A stretch of 64,000 nucleotides of DNA, taken from assembly GCA_946122785.1 (NCBI GenBank), contig CAMGYJ010000007.1, positions 40,449,587 through 40,513,586 of the forward strand. Direction: 5' to 3'. How positions within the stretch are numbered: the first letter of the stretch is position 1; every line of letters begins with the position of its first letter. Below the pieces are notes generated by a model. That model was not told the DNA's origin and ran no database searches. It worked only from the letters and a program-made list of their open reading frames with translations. Below, one piece after another: positions 50,612-61,835 of this stretch. Origin of the DNA: Linum tenue. Its lineage: Eukaryota > Streptophyta > Magnoliopsida > Malpighiales > Linaceae. The translations under genes were made by a program, and so were the position numbers.

Positions 50612-50745
50612 CGACCGTGTTTCATCTGGCACCTGCCAGTGTTTTTTATGCCGAGCCTCTCTTATGAAGACTGTTGAATATATTTAAAACACGGGCGGGA
50701 CCAAAACACGGGCAGGACTAAACACGATCGTGTTCTTGACCATGT
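50612..50745 (+). promoter_or_regulatory. B-type near-palindromic word block in U3
   Basis: AACACGACCGTGTT (arms AACACG/CGTGTT around AC), two AACACGGGC half copies, AACACGATCGTGTT and GACCATGTTT, followed by a TATA-like GGGTATAAGT near 50760. The same block is present at about 55884-56025. Regulatory role inferred. Confidence 0.55.
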
Positions 50746-52679
50746 TTCTGGCCCTGCTCGGGTATAAGTTTATTTTCTACGATTTTTGAGAGGAGAGAGC
50801 TGGGTTTTGGATCCCAAACACCCAAGGGACAAACCAAAGAGAGAGAGAGAGAGAGAGGGTTATTTGAGGGAAATCTTAGAGTTGAATTGGAGGATTTCTT
50901 CACCTTGGAAGCTCGAGGAACAAGCCCGGACTTGAAGACTGATCATTTAAAGATTCTTACTGCAGTCTCTCTCTTCTCTATGGAGTAACTTCCCTTCACT
51001 TAGGTTTTGAGGAACCCTAGCCATGTTTGTTTGATTGGATGATTGTATGAGTACTCTTACTTCATAATCTTGAGTTCATATTCAATCTATGCATGTTTTC
51101 ATGATTCAATTCTGCTTTAGTCGAGATTATTGATTCTGCTTTGATCCTATGCGAGAGAATACCTGATTAGGTCAATAGAGCACCTTAGATTGATAGTATT
51201 GGATCAATTTCTTTAGTCGAGGGTTGATTCAATGCTTTGTATCGATTGAGAACCTCATTTGATAGAGGGAGTCTAGTTCAGAATGCCTTGATCGGTTGTT
51301 CTAGAGAAGGATACGTCCCTGTAGGCAATTGACTCAAGAGGGCCTTGTTCCTTTAGTCAAGACTCAAGGTCTAGTTAAGGATTCTCTGTATTGTGAATGA
51401 AAGTGAAATAGGTTAGAGATCATCACTCATTATTTTGGCTAGTGGCTAGGGGGAATCATACCTAAGTGAGTTCTCGACCTGTAATTATATTAACTTTAAC
51501 TGTAGTTTGCTAGAGTAGTTTTAGTTTTTCTATCTTAATATGGTTTGCTAGATAGTGAAGTGAAGTTGAGTAATAGTAACTCTAGAGACCCGTTGATTCA
51601 ATATTTATTACTTGAGCCACTATACTACAGTTCCTTTCATTGGTTACACTTGGCCTTTGTTAGGAGTTGTGTCATAGCGAGTCACTTACCTTCTCCCTCA
51701 AACTAAGGTTTGGATGGCATAATCACAATTAACCTAGGTGTCTAATTCAAGTTTAGAGGTTTGCCCTACATTAACCTAGTTAGGAGGCATGGATTGCCTC
51801 AGAAAATCCAGCTCAATTTGAGCCTCTTATGATAAGGGGGCTTCTCTCTAAGCTAGGTTAGAATAGCACAATAGATTGCCAAGCACACACAATGCACAAT
51901 TACCATGAAAAATACCTCAATTCTTATATTAAATACCACCATAACTAAATCATTCAACTCACACAATCAACTACATGATAGAAGTTAGGGTTCTAAAACA
52001 CCCAAGTGAAAAGGGAGACTACTCCATGCTAGGCAAAGGAAGAACACAATGGAAGAAGAAAGAAACCATCATTGTGATGCCTCCAACCATCCTTGTGCTT
52101 GTAGAGATCCTCTCTTGAAGAGGAACTTCCCAAATCTTCACTTGGAGCAAACCCTATCCTCTTCCCCCTCTTGCTTTGTGACTTTCTCTCTCTAGGGTTT
52201 CAAGAAGAAGAAGGTTTCTCTCATTTTGGGCTCTCCCTTCTTCTTCCTTTCAGCTCTCAATTTATACATAAATCACGGCCAGTTCACGGCTGTGAACATC
52301 AGACCGAGACCGTGAAAATATATCAAAATGCGCCCCTTCACTTTTGGAGTTCAAGGTCCATGGCTTCAGTTCACGGTCTTACGACCGTGAACTGCCTCTG
52401 CATCAGTAACCTCTGAAACTCCTCGAAATGCTCTGTGGTTCGCGGTTTGTGGTTCTAGTTCACAGTCTTGACGACCGTGAACTGCGGTTGGATCCTCCTC
52501 TTTGCCCTACCTTTGCACATTTTCTTCCAACTTTCGACTTTGGGGTTGGTTTCACCCGTCAGACTCTGAAACACATTGAAACACAAGAAACCTAGCATAA
52601 AACCACCCTTTTAGGAGCTCAAATGCCACAAACACCAAAGAGAAACGGGGATAAAAAGTGTACATTTAGGCGCGAATCA

Positions 52680-53071
52680 AGAACCATTATGTGTCCTTAC
52701 CCCGATGGAGCCTTTTCCAACAATCTTACAGATAACACCATTGGCCATAGAAACATGTCCTCCATCTATTTGCTCATAAGTTGAAAAATACTTATTGCTT
52801 GGACACATATGATAATCAGTTGCAGCATCTAAATACCACATATCCTCATGATGTACTTGTTCATTAACTGCTAAGGCTAAACCATCTTCAGAATCAGAGT
52901 TAATTTATTCTGTCACAGCAGAAGATGTTTCCTTCTTCTCTTGATATTTCTGTAGCTTAGGCCAATCAAATTTCCAATGTCCCTTCTCCTTACAGTAATG
53001 ATAGATATCAACATATATCAAACCAACAAAATTTGAATTTATATTTGCCTTCTGATCACATTCATCAGTGC
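52680..53071 (-). pseudogene. Copia gag/protease piece (continuation of 37576-38540)
   Basis: Directly continues the Copia frame across the element A insertion: GKGSIGVRTHNGS here joins ICTLNNVKHI at 38540. Upstream in minus sense come the protease-side YFSTYEQIDG and YLDA-ATDYHMCPS and the zinc knuckle YCKEKGHWKFDWP, whose last Cys is a Trp. Ends where D begins at 53072. Confidence 0.8.
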
Positions 53072-53326
53072 TGATTATTGTTAGTGGTTAGCACGCGTAA
53101 CAACTATCCCATCCAAACTAAGTTTAACCTAAAATGGCGTTGTCGTATAGTGACAATCAAGGTCGTATTCACTCGGGTCCTAGTATCCTAGTCTACTTCC
53201 CACATTGTTGTTATCTAGTCGATCGGTTAAGGGTTTGTGTTGGAGGATATGAGTGAACTAACTAGTCTAGAGATCAAATAAAGATAAAAGCAGGTACTTC
53301 GGGGAACTATCACTCACCGTAGTCTA
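53072..53326 (-). repeat. Family D LTR, truncated copy
   Basis: Begins TGATTATTG and matches 58319-58573 almost base for base, then ends abruptly after AGTCTA. Confidence 0.72.
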
Positions 53327-53973
53327 AATATTGGCCCAATGATGTTGAGCCAAATATTAGTTGGGCTCTAAGTGTAGGGCTCGAAGACCTTGTTAATAAT
53401 CTATTAACTATTATCGAGATTGAGCTCTGGCATTATTTTATTTGAGTCAAGCTTGAGCTTGAATTTTATTACTGGGGCTCTAGGTTAAGCTGTGCGAAGT
53501 TAAGTTTGCTTGATAAATGTTAAAGACCTAAATGTAATATAGTCGAAGTTAGTTAGTTAGTTTGCTTGCTAATATATTTTTGTAATTTTGTTAAAGAACT
53601 TAAAATGAACTTCATATTTTTCTAACTTTGTTAAAGAATTTAAAATGAACTTTATGTTTTAATTTTTGTAACTTTATTAAAAATATATAATTTCAAGTAA
53701 ATTTAATATTTTGCACTTTTTTTTATAAAATGAAAATGGCTTTACCTAAGTTTAGAAAAATACTTCATTTTGAAATACTATATATTATATAATATAGTAA
53801 TTATTCAGGTCAATCGAGCGGGTCACGGGTTAGTCGGATTCGGGTCAATCGGGTCGGGTTAATTGGGTTGCGGGTCAATCGGGTTATGGGTTGGACCGGT
53901 TGCGGGTCATTGACTTTTAGTCAATTCGGGTTGCGGGTCGGGTTGATCGGGTCGGGTTCTGTTTTGACACCTA
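53327..53973. mobile_element. Truncated hAT-like element
   Basis: AT-rich body ending in a GGGTCAATCGGGTTGCGGG array and the terminus TTTTGACACCTA (inverse TAGGTGTCAAAA), typical of hAT MITEs. The opposite terminus is missing at the junction with D. Confidence 0.55.
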
Positions 53974-55488
53974 TAATCTCGAGGGTGGAGAGTTCAGCTG
54001 CATCAAATGTACGAGCCTTCATCACCTGTCATACCACATGCTCGTGACTTGAGACTCCACCTCATCGCCGAGAACCTCAACTTCAAAGAGGTTTTGGGGT
54101 GGACTGAAACTTAGGAGCCATCGTCCGGCTCACGACGTGAAAGAAGCGCTTGTTGGGAGGCAACCCAACTAGTCGGTTTGCATTTCTTTCCCTATTTATC
54201 ATCGGTTGAGTCAGTTTTGTTCTTTGATTTTAGCGTCAATAACTCAACCTTTGTGAGATTTTGTTTGGTGTTTGTGTTCCGACTACTCTCTCCTCCTGGA
54301 ATGCACCGCCTGCCCCGTCCACCATCATTCACACTTGATCTGGTAACTTTGTTCTACCCTCCTTATCGTTCCTCCATTGAGGACAATGTCGTGCTTAAGT
54401 GTGGGGGATATTCGATTATATATGCGTGTAAATGTTTAGTTGTATGTGTGTGCTTGGAGCCTAGTCCACTGTCCAAAATTTAAATTTTAGGGCTCCAAGT
54501 ACGTGTTCCCTACAATTTCCTGCTCAGTATGCTTTGAATTGACAGCCTTTATAGTACTATGCAACCTAGGGAGGTAGTTGTAGCACTATGGAGGATGCTG
54601 AAGTATAAGATTTTTCCTATCTGTCTCCTTGCTGTGCTGGTTGATTGTGTGAACTAGTGGCTTTAGGGTCTTTGATTCATGTGATATAGATGACTTCCGT
54701 TGTGTTTGGACTTTTGTATCATGAGAAGGTGCGGAGTGTACTTAATGAAACACAGTTGGTCCCCCATGGCAATAATCTGACATCTTAAACATGGGGTAAG
54801 CCCAACGTGTGCGGCACCGTTCATTGCACAAAATTGGGTTTTGGAAGAGATTTTAGTGATCCTTAGTGGGGTACTCCTACAAGGTGAAGCTAAGCTGTCT
54901 CTAGTACACGAAAAATTTTCACCCGTTGAACGGTTTGCCTACTCGAGGATATGTTTTTAAGGGCACAGATAGAGCTTCCGATCCCCTTAATTTCATTGAC
55001 CCCCCGCACGAATTGAGGAAAATGAGTTAAAAGAAGTACTCTGGCGAGCGATAGATGTACATAAATTGCTCATGCTCAACCAATAATGGTCGACCGCGCA
55101 TAAGTGCAGTTGGAACCCCAACAGTAAATGAAATGAAAGAAACGGAAAAAGAAAAAAAATTGAGAAAAAGGGGTTCCAACAAATGAAATGAAATGAGAAG
55201 AGCACTCGATACAAGAGTCCAAGTTTGTGTGTGTTGTGTGAGTCTCTTTATCCATGAATTGTATGTCCTAGGTCTACTACTTCGCTTGATCCTGGTTTGA
55301 GTCTAGTACTCGCATTGAGAGAGATCGGGGTCGTCTTAGAAGACCGGTTGACCTTGTAAGCTGCTAAATGATCTAGGAAGTCCGCTACCGACGATCGAGG
55401 TTGCGTGTTGCTATAAAGGTCTGGAGAGTTGCATTGCTTTGAGTCAGGTTTGCTTGGGGACAAGCAAACGGTTAAGTGTGGGGGGATT
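53974..55488 (+). mobile_element. 3' internal part of a family B element
   Basis: Plus sense. Near 54130-54170 the end of a decayed reading frame, then CGCTTGTTGGGAGGCAACCC, the conserved landmark after pol in Athila/Tat elements. A long untranslated region follows. At 55450-55488, TTGGGGACAAGCAAACGG and polypurine AAGTGTGGGGGGATT lie directly before the B LTR. No pol domain is present in the retained part. Confidence 0.7.
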
Positions 55489-56932
55489 TGATGACTCGAT
55501 ATTTTCACATGTTTTCCCCTTTGTTTCTTGATAGTTTAAGCTTGCATTATCGTTTCTTTGGACTATTTTACGTTAGGTTGTGTTCTTTTGTCACATTTTA
55601 GATCCTAGTGAGTAAAGGGAGGCATAGGCGCAAGTTCCAAGTCAATCGGAGATCAATTGGCGATTCAGGAGAAGAAACTCGGGCATGACCTGAAGAATGA
55701 TGGATTTATACCTCATTTATGGATAAAGAATCATGCAAGCTTGTCATGAAAAGAAACAGGACGAGACTAAGAGCGTCTAGGAGCAAACGACAACTGATTC
55801 GGAGTCCCGGACGAGGGAGAAACGAAGCATTGAATATAGGAAACATGTTCGGCGAAAGAAATACGGGCAGACTACCCTAAAAACACGACCGTGTTTCATC
55901 TGACACCTGCAGTGTTTTTTATGTCGAGCTTCTCTTGTGAAGACTGCTGAAGGGATTTAACACACGAGCGGGACAGGAACAATGGCAGGACTAAACACAG
56001 CTGTGTTCTCGACCGTGTTTCTGCCCCTGCTCGGGTATAAGTCATTTTCTGCGATTTTTGGGAAGAGAGAGCTGGGTTTTGGATCCCAAACACCCAAGGG
56101 ACGAACGAGAGAGAGAGCTATTTGAGGACAATCTTGAAGTGGAATTTGAGGATTTCTTTGCCTTGGAAGCTCAAGGAGCAAGCCCGGACTTGAAGACTGA
56201 TCATCTGAAGATTCTTACTGCAGTCTATATCTTCTCTATGGAGTAACTTCCCTTCACTTAGGTTTTGAGGAACCCTAGCCATGTTTGTTTGATTGGATAA
56301 TTGTATGAGTACTCTTACTTCATAATCTTGAGTTCATATTCAATCTATGCATGTTTTCATGATTCAATTCTGCTTTAGTCGAGATTATTGATTCTGCTTT
56401 GATCCTATGAGAGAGAATACATGATTAGGTCAATAGAGTGCCATAGATTGATAGTTTTGGATCGATTTCTTTATTCGAGGGTTGATTCAATGCTTTGTAT
56501 AGATTGAGAACATCATTCGATAGGGGGAGTCTAGTTCAGAATGTTTTGATCGGTTGTTCTAGAGAAGGATACGTCCCTCTAAGCAATTGACTCAAGAGGG
56601 CCTTGTTCCTTTAGTCGAGACTCAAGGTCTACTTAAGGATGTGAATGAAAGAGAAATAGGTTAGAGATCATCAATCATTAATTTGGCTAGTGGCTAGGGG
56701 GAATCATACCTAAGTGAGTTCTCGACCTGTAATTATATTAACTTTAACTGTAGTTTGCTAGAGTAGTTTTAGTTGTTCTATCTTAATATGGTTTGCTAGA
56801 TAGTGAAGTGAAGTTGAGTAATAGTAACTCTAGAGACCCGTTGATTCAATATTTATTACTTGAGCCACTATACTACAGTCCCTTTCATTGGTTACACTTG
56901 GCCTTTGTTAGGAGTTGTGTCATAGCGAGTCA
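55489..56932 (+). repeat. Family B 3' LTR
   Basis: 1444 bases, TGATGACTCG...GCGAGTCA, preceded by a polypurine tract and followed by CTTAC and the A LTR. Collinear with 49113-51684 without insert C. The B word block is at 55884-56025, with GGGTATAAGT after it. Confidence 0.85.
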
Positions 56933-57927
56933 CTTACCTTCTCCCTCAAACTAAGGTTTGGATGGCATAATCACAACTAACCTAGGTGTCTAATTCAAGT
57001 TTAGAGGTTTGCTCTACATTAACCTAGTTAGGAGGCATGGATTGCCTCAGAAAATCCAGCTCAATTTGAGCCTCTTATGATAAGGGGGCTTCTCTCTAAG
57101 CTAGGTTAGAATAGCACAATAGATTGCCAAGCACACACAATGCACAATTACCATGAAAAATACCTCAATTCTTATATTAAATACCACCATAACTAAATCA
57201 TTCAACTCACACAATCAACTACATGATAGAAGTTAGGGTTCTAAAACACCCAAGTGAAAAGGGAGACTACTCCATGCTAGGCAAAGGAAGAACACAATGG
57301 AAGAAGAAAGAAACCATCATTGTGATGCCTCCAACCCTCCTTGTGCTTGTAGAGATCCTCTCTTGAAGAGGAACTTCCCAAATCTTCACTTGGAGCAAAC
57401 CCTATCCTCTTCCCCCTCTTGCTTTGTGACTTTCTCTCTCTAGGGTTTCAAGAAGAAGAAGGTTTCTCTCATTTTGGGCTCTCCCTTCTTCTTCCTTTCA
57501 GCTCTCAATTTATACACAAATCACGGCCAGTTCACGGCTGTGAACATCAGACCGAGACCGTGAAAATATATCAAAATGCGCCCCTTCACTTTTGGAGTTC
57601 AAGGTCCATGGCTTCAGTTCACGGTCTTACGACCGTGAACTGCCTCTGCATCAATAACCTCTGAAACTCCTCGAAATGCTCTGTGGTTCGCGGTTTGTGG
57701 TTCTAGTTCACAGTCTTGACGACCGTGAACTGCGGTTGGATCCTCCTCTTTGCCCTACCTTTGCGCATTTTCTTCCAACTTTCGACTTTGGGGTTGGTTT
57801 CACCCGTTAGACTCTGAAAGACATTGAAACACAAGAAACCTAGCATAAAACCACCCTTTTAGGAGCTCAAATGCCACAAACACCAAAGAGAAACGGGGAT
57901 AAAAAGTGTACATTTAGGCGTGAATCA
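56933..57927 (-). repeat. Element A LTR fragment (second copy)
   Basis: Near-identical to 51685-52679, including the A word block (57530-57740) and the 81-codon chance frame at 57419-57664. Bounded by the same B/A and A/Copia junctions as the first copy. Confidence 0.85.
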
Positions 57928-58318
57928 AGAACCATTATGTGTCCTTACCCCGATGGAGCCTTTTCCAACAATCTTACAGATAACACCATTGGCCATAGAA
58001 ACATGTCCTCCATCTATTTGCTCATAAGTTGAAAATACTTATTGCTTGGACAGATATGATAATCAGTTGCAGCATCTAAATACCACATATCCTCATGATG
58101 TACTTGTTCATTCACTGCTAAGGCTAAACCATCTTCAGAATCAGAGTTAATTTATTCTGTCACAGCAGAAGATGTTTCCTTCTTCTCTTGATATTTCTGT
58201 AGCTTAGGGCAATCAAATTTCCAATGTCCCTTCTCCTTACAGTAATGATAGATATCAACATATATCAAACCAACAAAATTTGAATTTATATTTGCCTTCT
58301 GATCACATTCATCCGTGC
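57928..58318 (-). pseudogene. Copia gag/protease piece (second copy)
   Basis: Duplicate of 52680-53071 starting at the same AGAAC junction. Here the zinc knuckle keeps its final Cys (GHWKFDCPK). Confidence 0.78.
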
Positions 58319-59726
58319 TGATTATTGTAAGTGGTTAGCACGCACAACAACTATCCCATCCAAACTAAGTTTAACCTAAAATGGCGTTGTCGTATAGTGG
58401 CAATCAAGGTCGTATTCACTCGGGTCCTAGTATCCTAGTCTACTTCCCACATTGTTGTTATCTAGTCGATCAGTTAAGGGTTTGTGTTGGAGGATATGAG
58501 TGAACTAACTAGTCTAGAGATCAAATAAAGATAAAAGCAGGTACTTCGGGGAACTATCACTAACCGTAGTCTAGGACTACTATGCAATGTCTAGCTACTT
58601 AGGGTTTGTCGAATGTGGTGAGCGTGCTCTTTTCCGTGGGCTTTTGTGGTTATCCACACGCCTCCGAGTACAGCTCCCCTAAACCCATGTAAGTCACCTC
58701 GATCTAGGCTATAGTATCTGGGGCATTAAGCTCGTAGCTCCTTTCAATGGGTACTACCCACTGTCCACACCGAGCTTTCGTCCCAGGTTCTATCTAGGAA
58801 GGCACTCCTATGGTAGGGGTTCGATCGCCTCGACCACCATAGGATCGTCTTCATACATCTAACCTAAATTTGCTTGATGGCGCATACCATATAACCCTAA
58901 AACTCCATACCCATCATAGAAGCTCAAGTAGGCTAGTAGAGAAGATTAGGGAGACTTACCCAAATACAATCAAAGATAGAATAGTATTCAAATCAACTAG
59001 ATAAACACATTCATTCATTAAAACCCTAAAATATCTATACATACATAGCAACCCTAAAATTAGGGTTGGGGGTTTAGAACCCCTAGTACCTTAGAGGACT
59101 ACTCCATAAAAGGAGTGAAGAAGATACATAGAAGAGGTGGAAGAAGACTTGATGTTGAGGAAGATGACTTCTCTCTTCTAGCTCCTTCTCCTTCCTTTAG
59201 CTTCTCTCTCCTCTATCTCTCTATCTAAAACCAAAAATTTTGTCTCCAAATCAACTCTCTTGAATGGGGAAAGGGGTCTTCTATTTATAGACATAAGGGG
59301 ATGGAGAAATTTGCGGGTGGATAGGGTAGAGATTGCTGATAGGATAGAGTTTGCGATTTTCTTTATAGAGGTCGCAATCTTGTGATGCTGCCGTTTCGAT
59401 CGCGAACTTCCTCGCGGTCAGATTGCACTATGGTCGTGTTCTGCCTAAGGAAACTCTCTGTTTCTCCTCTACTTCTTGATCACGAAGTTCGCGCCCTAAG
59501 CCCTCCAATTCATAGCCGTGATCTTCCTCTTAACTTCACAGGCCATGATCTCGGCCGTGATCCAGGCCACGATCTTCAGTCTTCTACTCCTTTTGCTACA
59601 CTTGTGTCTTTATTTTGTACCTATCGCACGTATTATGTAAAGCACCCTAAAATCACATTGAAGTCAAATAGGAACGAAATAGGGATACATTCGACGCTGT
59701 TCAAAAAATTATGCATATGAATTGGT
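58319..59726 (-). repeat. Family D LTR
   Basis: Starts TGATTATTG on the plus strand and contains a minus-sense TATA box (CTATAAATAG near 59280). Upstream of it (59385-59578) lies a word block of GGCCGTGATC, GGCCATGATC and GGCCACGATC copies. Probably the LTR of another Athila/Tat-like minus-strand element that entered Copia and was then cut by E. Its full extent is not certain. Confidence 0.6.
59385..59578 (-). promoter_or_regulatory. D-type word block
   Basis: GATCTCGGCCGTGATC is the clearest near-palindrome (arms GATC/GATC, centre CGGCCG). AGCCGTGATC, GGCCATGATC, GGCCACGATC and CGATCGCGAAC are further copies. Confidence 0.5.
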
Positions 59727-61131
59727 GACTCACCAATACCGTCACACTAGAAAGTGGCCAAGTGTAACCACAAACTAATGCGTAGTATAGCGGGTTTAGC
59801 TTTACTTGTCAACCCGAGTCCTAGATGTGATGACTACTCCGTGAAGTTCTCGTTATCTAGCAGCTTGAATGTAGTGAAGTTGCTACTAATCTACGCAAAC
59901 ACAAAGCAATAAGGTTGTGATTCAAGTTAAGAAGGCTCACTCAGGTGTGAGTCCCCCGAGATCGCAGTTAGGCCAAGTTTTAATTCACCTAAACCAAGTT
60001 GATTGATGTTTAATTGCAGAAATTTCTCAAACAATCTTGAGTCTTGACTAAAGTGCTCCAGACCCTCTTAGTTTGAATACCAAGCTGGCGACTAACCTCC
60101 ACCGGCGTAAGCTAACCGAGGCAATAAGATTCAAACTTCCTCTACTGGGTTCTAAACTTTTACAGAGCAGTGAATCAACTTCTCGACTAAAATCGCCGAT
60201 TCACTACCTCCAATTCAAGATGCTCTATTTATGTATGCATAGATTATCTTTCTAGGTCAAAGCAGGAATCACTAGAATTCGATCAAGACTCAAGCAATTC
60301 TTAATAAGTACTTCAAATGGATATAAATCAATCAATCATTCATGGCAAAGGGTTCATACAACTCATCCTAACATAAAATCTAGGGTACTTACATACCCAA
60401 GTGATAGAGGGGATTACTCCGTAGAGAGAGAGTGGAAAGCTATGCTCGATGTGGAAATCATCGTGTAGACGAAAGAAATTGGCACCGGGTCGTCAATTGT
60501 CGCTCCTTGGGGCTTGAATCGAGCTCCAATGGTGTGAGACTTGATCTAGGGAACTCAAGGATCTCTCTTCGTCACTCTCTGTATATACCTATGCTTTTAA
60601 CTCCAAAGTTCGAATGCCATGTCAAAACCCGCGTTTGGCTCTAAACAACCCGAGTATCGAACCCCTGACCTGATTACCCGGTCATGTAATTTGATGACAT
60701 GCCGGGTTTTCTCGAAACGGCGCGCATCGGTAAGTTTGTTGTAGCAAAAATCCCTGGTCTCAGGCTTAATTCCCCGGTCGGGGAATAGGGTTCCAGACCG
60801 GGGAAGTTCCCTAGACGACTTCTCCAGCCTCTGATGGTGTTTCTCCGGTCGGGTTTTTTGATGGCTGACCGGGGATTCTAGTCCTTGCACTCCTGCTTCG
60901 ATCTCCTTATTGCTTTTGACCAGAAACTCACTTCCAAGCCTCCCTTTCCGCTCCAAGTCCTAAAATATGACATAAAAGAACAATCTAGCGTGAAATCGGC
61001 TTAAAACACGAGAATTAAACCTCAAACAGTGTAAGAATGGTGGGCAACAACATGTGCAAATATCGAGTTATCAATTGGCACGAAACAAACCTTAATATGA
61101 AGGGTAAATAACAGCAATTTAGGTGTTATCA
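59727..61131 (-). repeat. 3' LTR of element E
   Basis: About 1405 bases, the same size as the A LTR but different in sequence. TATA-like GTATATAC at 60581-60590, with the E word block immediately upstream in minus sense. Confidence 0.68.
60665..60888 (-). promoter_or_regulatory. E-type near-palindromic word block
   Basis: TTCCCCGGTCGGGGAA (arms TTCCCCG/CGGGGAA around GT), plus ACCCGGTCAT, GACCGGGGAA, CTCCGGTCGGG and GACCGGGGAT within about 220 bases. Regulatory role inferred. Confidence 0.5.
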
Positions 61132-61835
61132 AACTCCCCCACACTTAGCCGTTTGCTTGTCCCCGAGCAAACTTTCCCAAACTAATGCAACATGATAGAT
61201 AAAATAATGGGGAATGCACTCTAGTTCTTCATTGCATAAAGAAGAGTAGACGAAGACGAATGAACATTACTATAATCTTTCTATGCAAGCACAAACTCTC
61301 GGGTGAGGGCCATACTTACTACCTTAGGACGACATTCAAGGTGTGCACCGGGGGATTTCTCAAATAACAAATAAGCACAAGAACTCTTTAAGGTTCTCTT
61401 TATTCTCTCTTTTGATTTAGGAGTTTTCGTTTATTAGTCTCTTTTTTTGACGTTGACGCGCATTGCACCAAGATTTTGCAACTCTGTTGAAAACAAGAAT
61501 CTCTCCCTCAAGACCAAGAGCGAATGAATCATAACCTTCTCTTTCAAGATCACATGTGGGGAAGTTGATGAGCGGATCCGTCTTAGCCCGAGCACCACTT
61601 CCCTGCCTGCACTCCACATTCGGTTGGCACACATGTTGGGTACAAACGAGAGCTTTGAGGTCTCATGAATCGCTAAAAAGTACTTTACTTTGGCATACGA
61701 TTATGTGGGGAGGAAATATGTGTGGGGGATGGTAAGTAGCAATAGATGGTCGGGATGCGGTAAATCTATTAGAACCCCAAACATATCCTCGAAGGACACT
61801 CCGAATCCGTGAGGATGGGTTGCCTCTCACGTGAG

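Larger units (their letters stand above)
49113..51684 (+). mobile_element. Solo LTR of family B inside the A 5' LTR
   Basis: Starts TAATGACTCAATATTT (family start TGATGACTCG at 55489) and ends GCGAGTCA. Flanked by exact CTTAC. Without insert C it is about 1470 bases and collinear with the B LTR at 55489-56932. Carries the B word block at 50612-50745. Confidence 0.85.
38541..52679 (-). mobile_element. Element A: Athila/Tat-type Gypsy retrotransposon without pol
   Basis: LTRs at 38541-39945 and 48684-52679 (the latter enlarged by insert B) begin TGACTCAACC on the plus strand. Flanks are the exact 5-base duplication AGAAC (38536-38540 and 52680-52684). A polypurine tract AGTGTGGGGGAG (39946-39957) and a primer site close to the tRNA-Asp complement (TGACGCCGTTGCCG, about 48664-48678) define minus orientation. 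Internal order on the minus strand: gag (about 48200-46270), the LGRQPN-like landmark (near 46190), a promoter-like repeat block (45840-46012), the Athila-type ORF (45127-41596, split by a solo LTR), and a long 3' untranslated region. No protease-RT-RNase H-integrase was found, so it is non-autonomous. Compared stretches of the two LTRs are roughly 90% identical by eye, so it is an old insertion. Confidence 0.88.
48684..52679 (-). repeat. 5' LTR of element A, interrupted by B
   Basis: Two segments, 48684-49112 and 51685-52679, together about 1420 bases and collinear with the 3' LTR at 38541-39945. Target duplication CTTAC for insert B at 49108-49112 and 51685-51689. The word block at about 52275-52490 includes GTTCACGGTC TTAC GACCGTGAAC. 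Confidence 0.87.

Noticed and set aside
52171..57664. Identical 81-codon frames at 52171 and 57419
   Set aside because: They lie within duplicated A LTR sequence over the word block; their conservation reflects the DNA duplication, not a protein.
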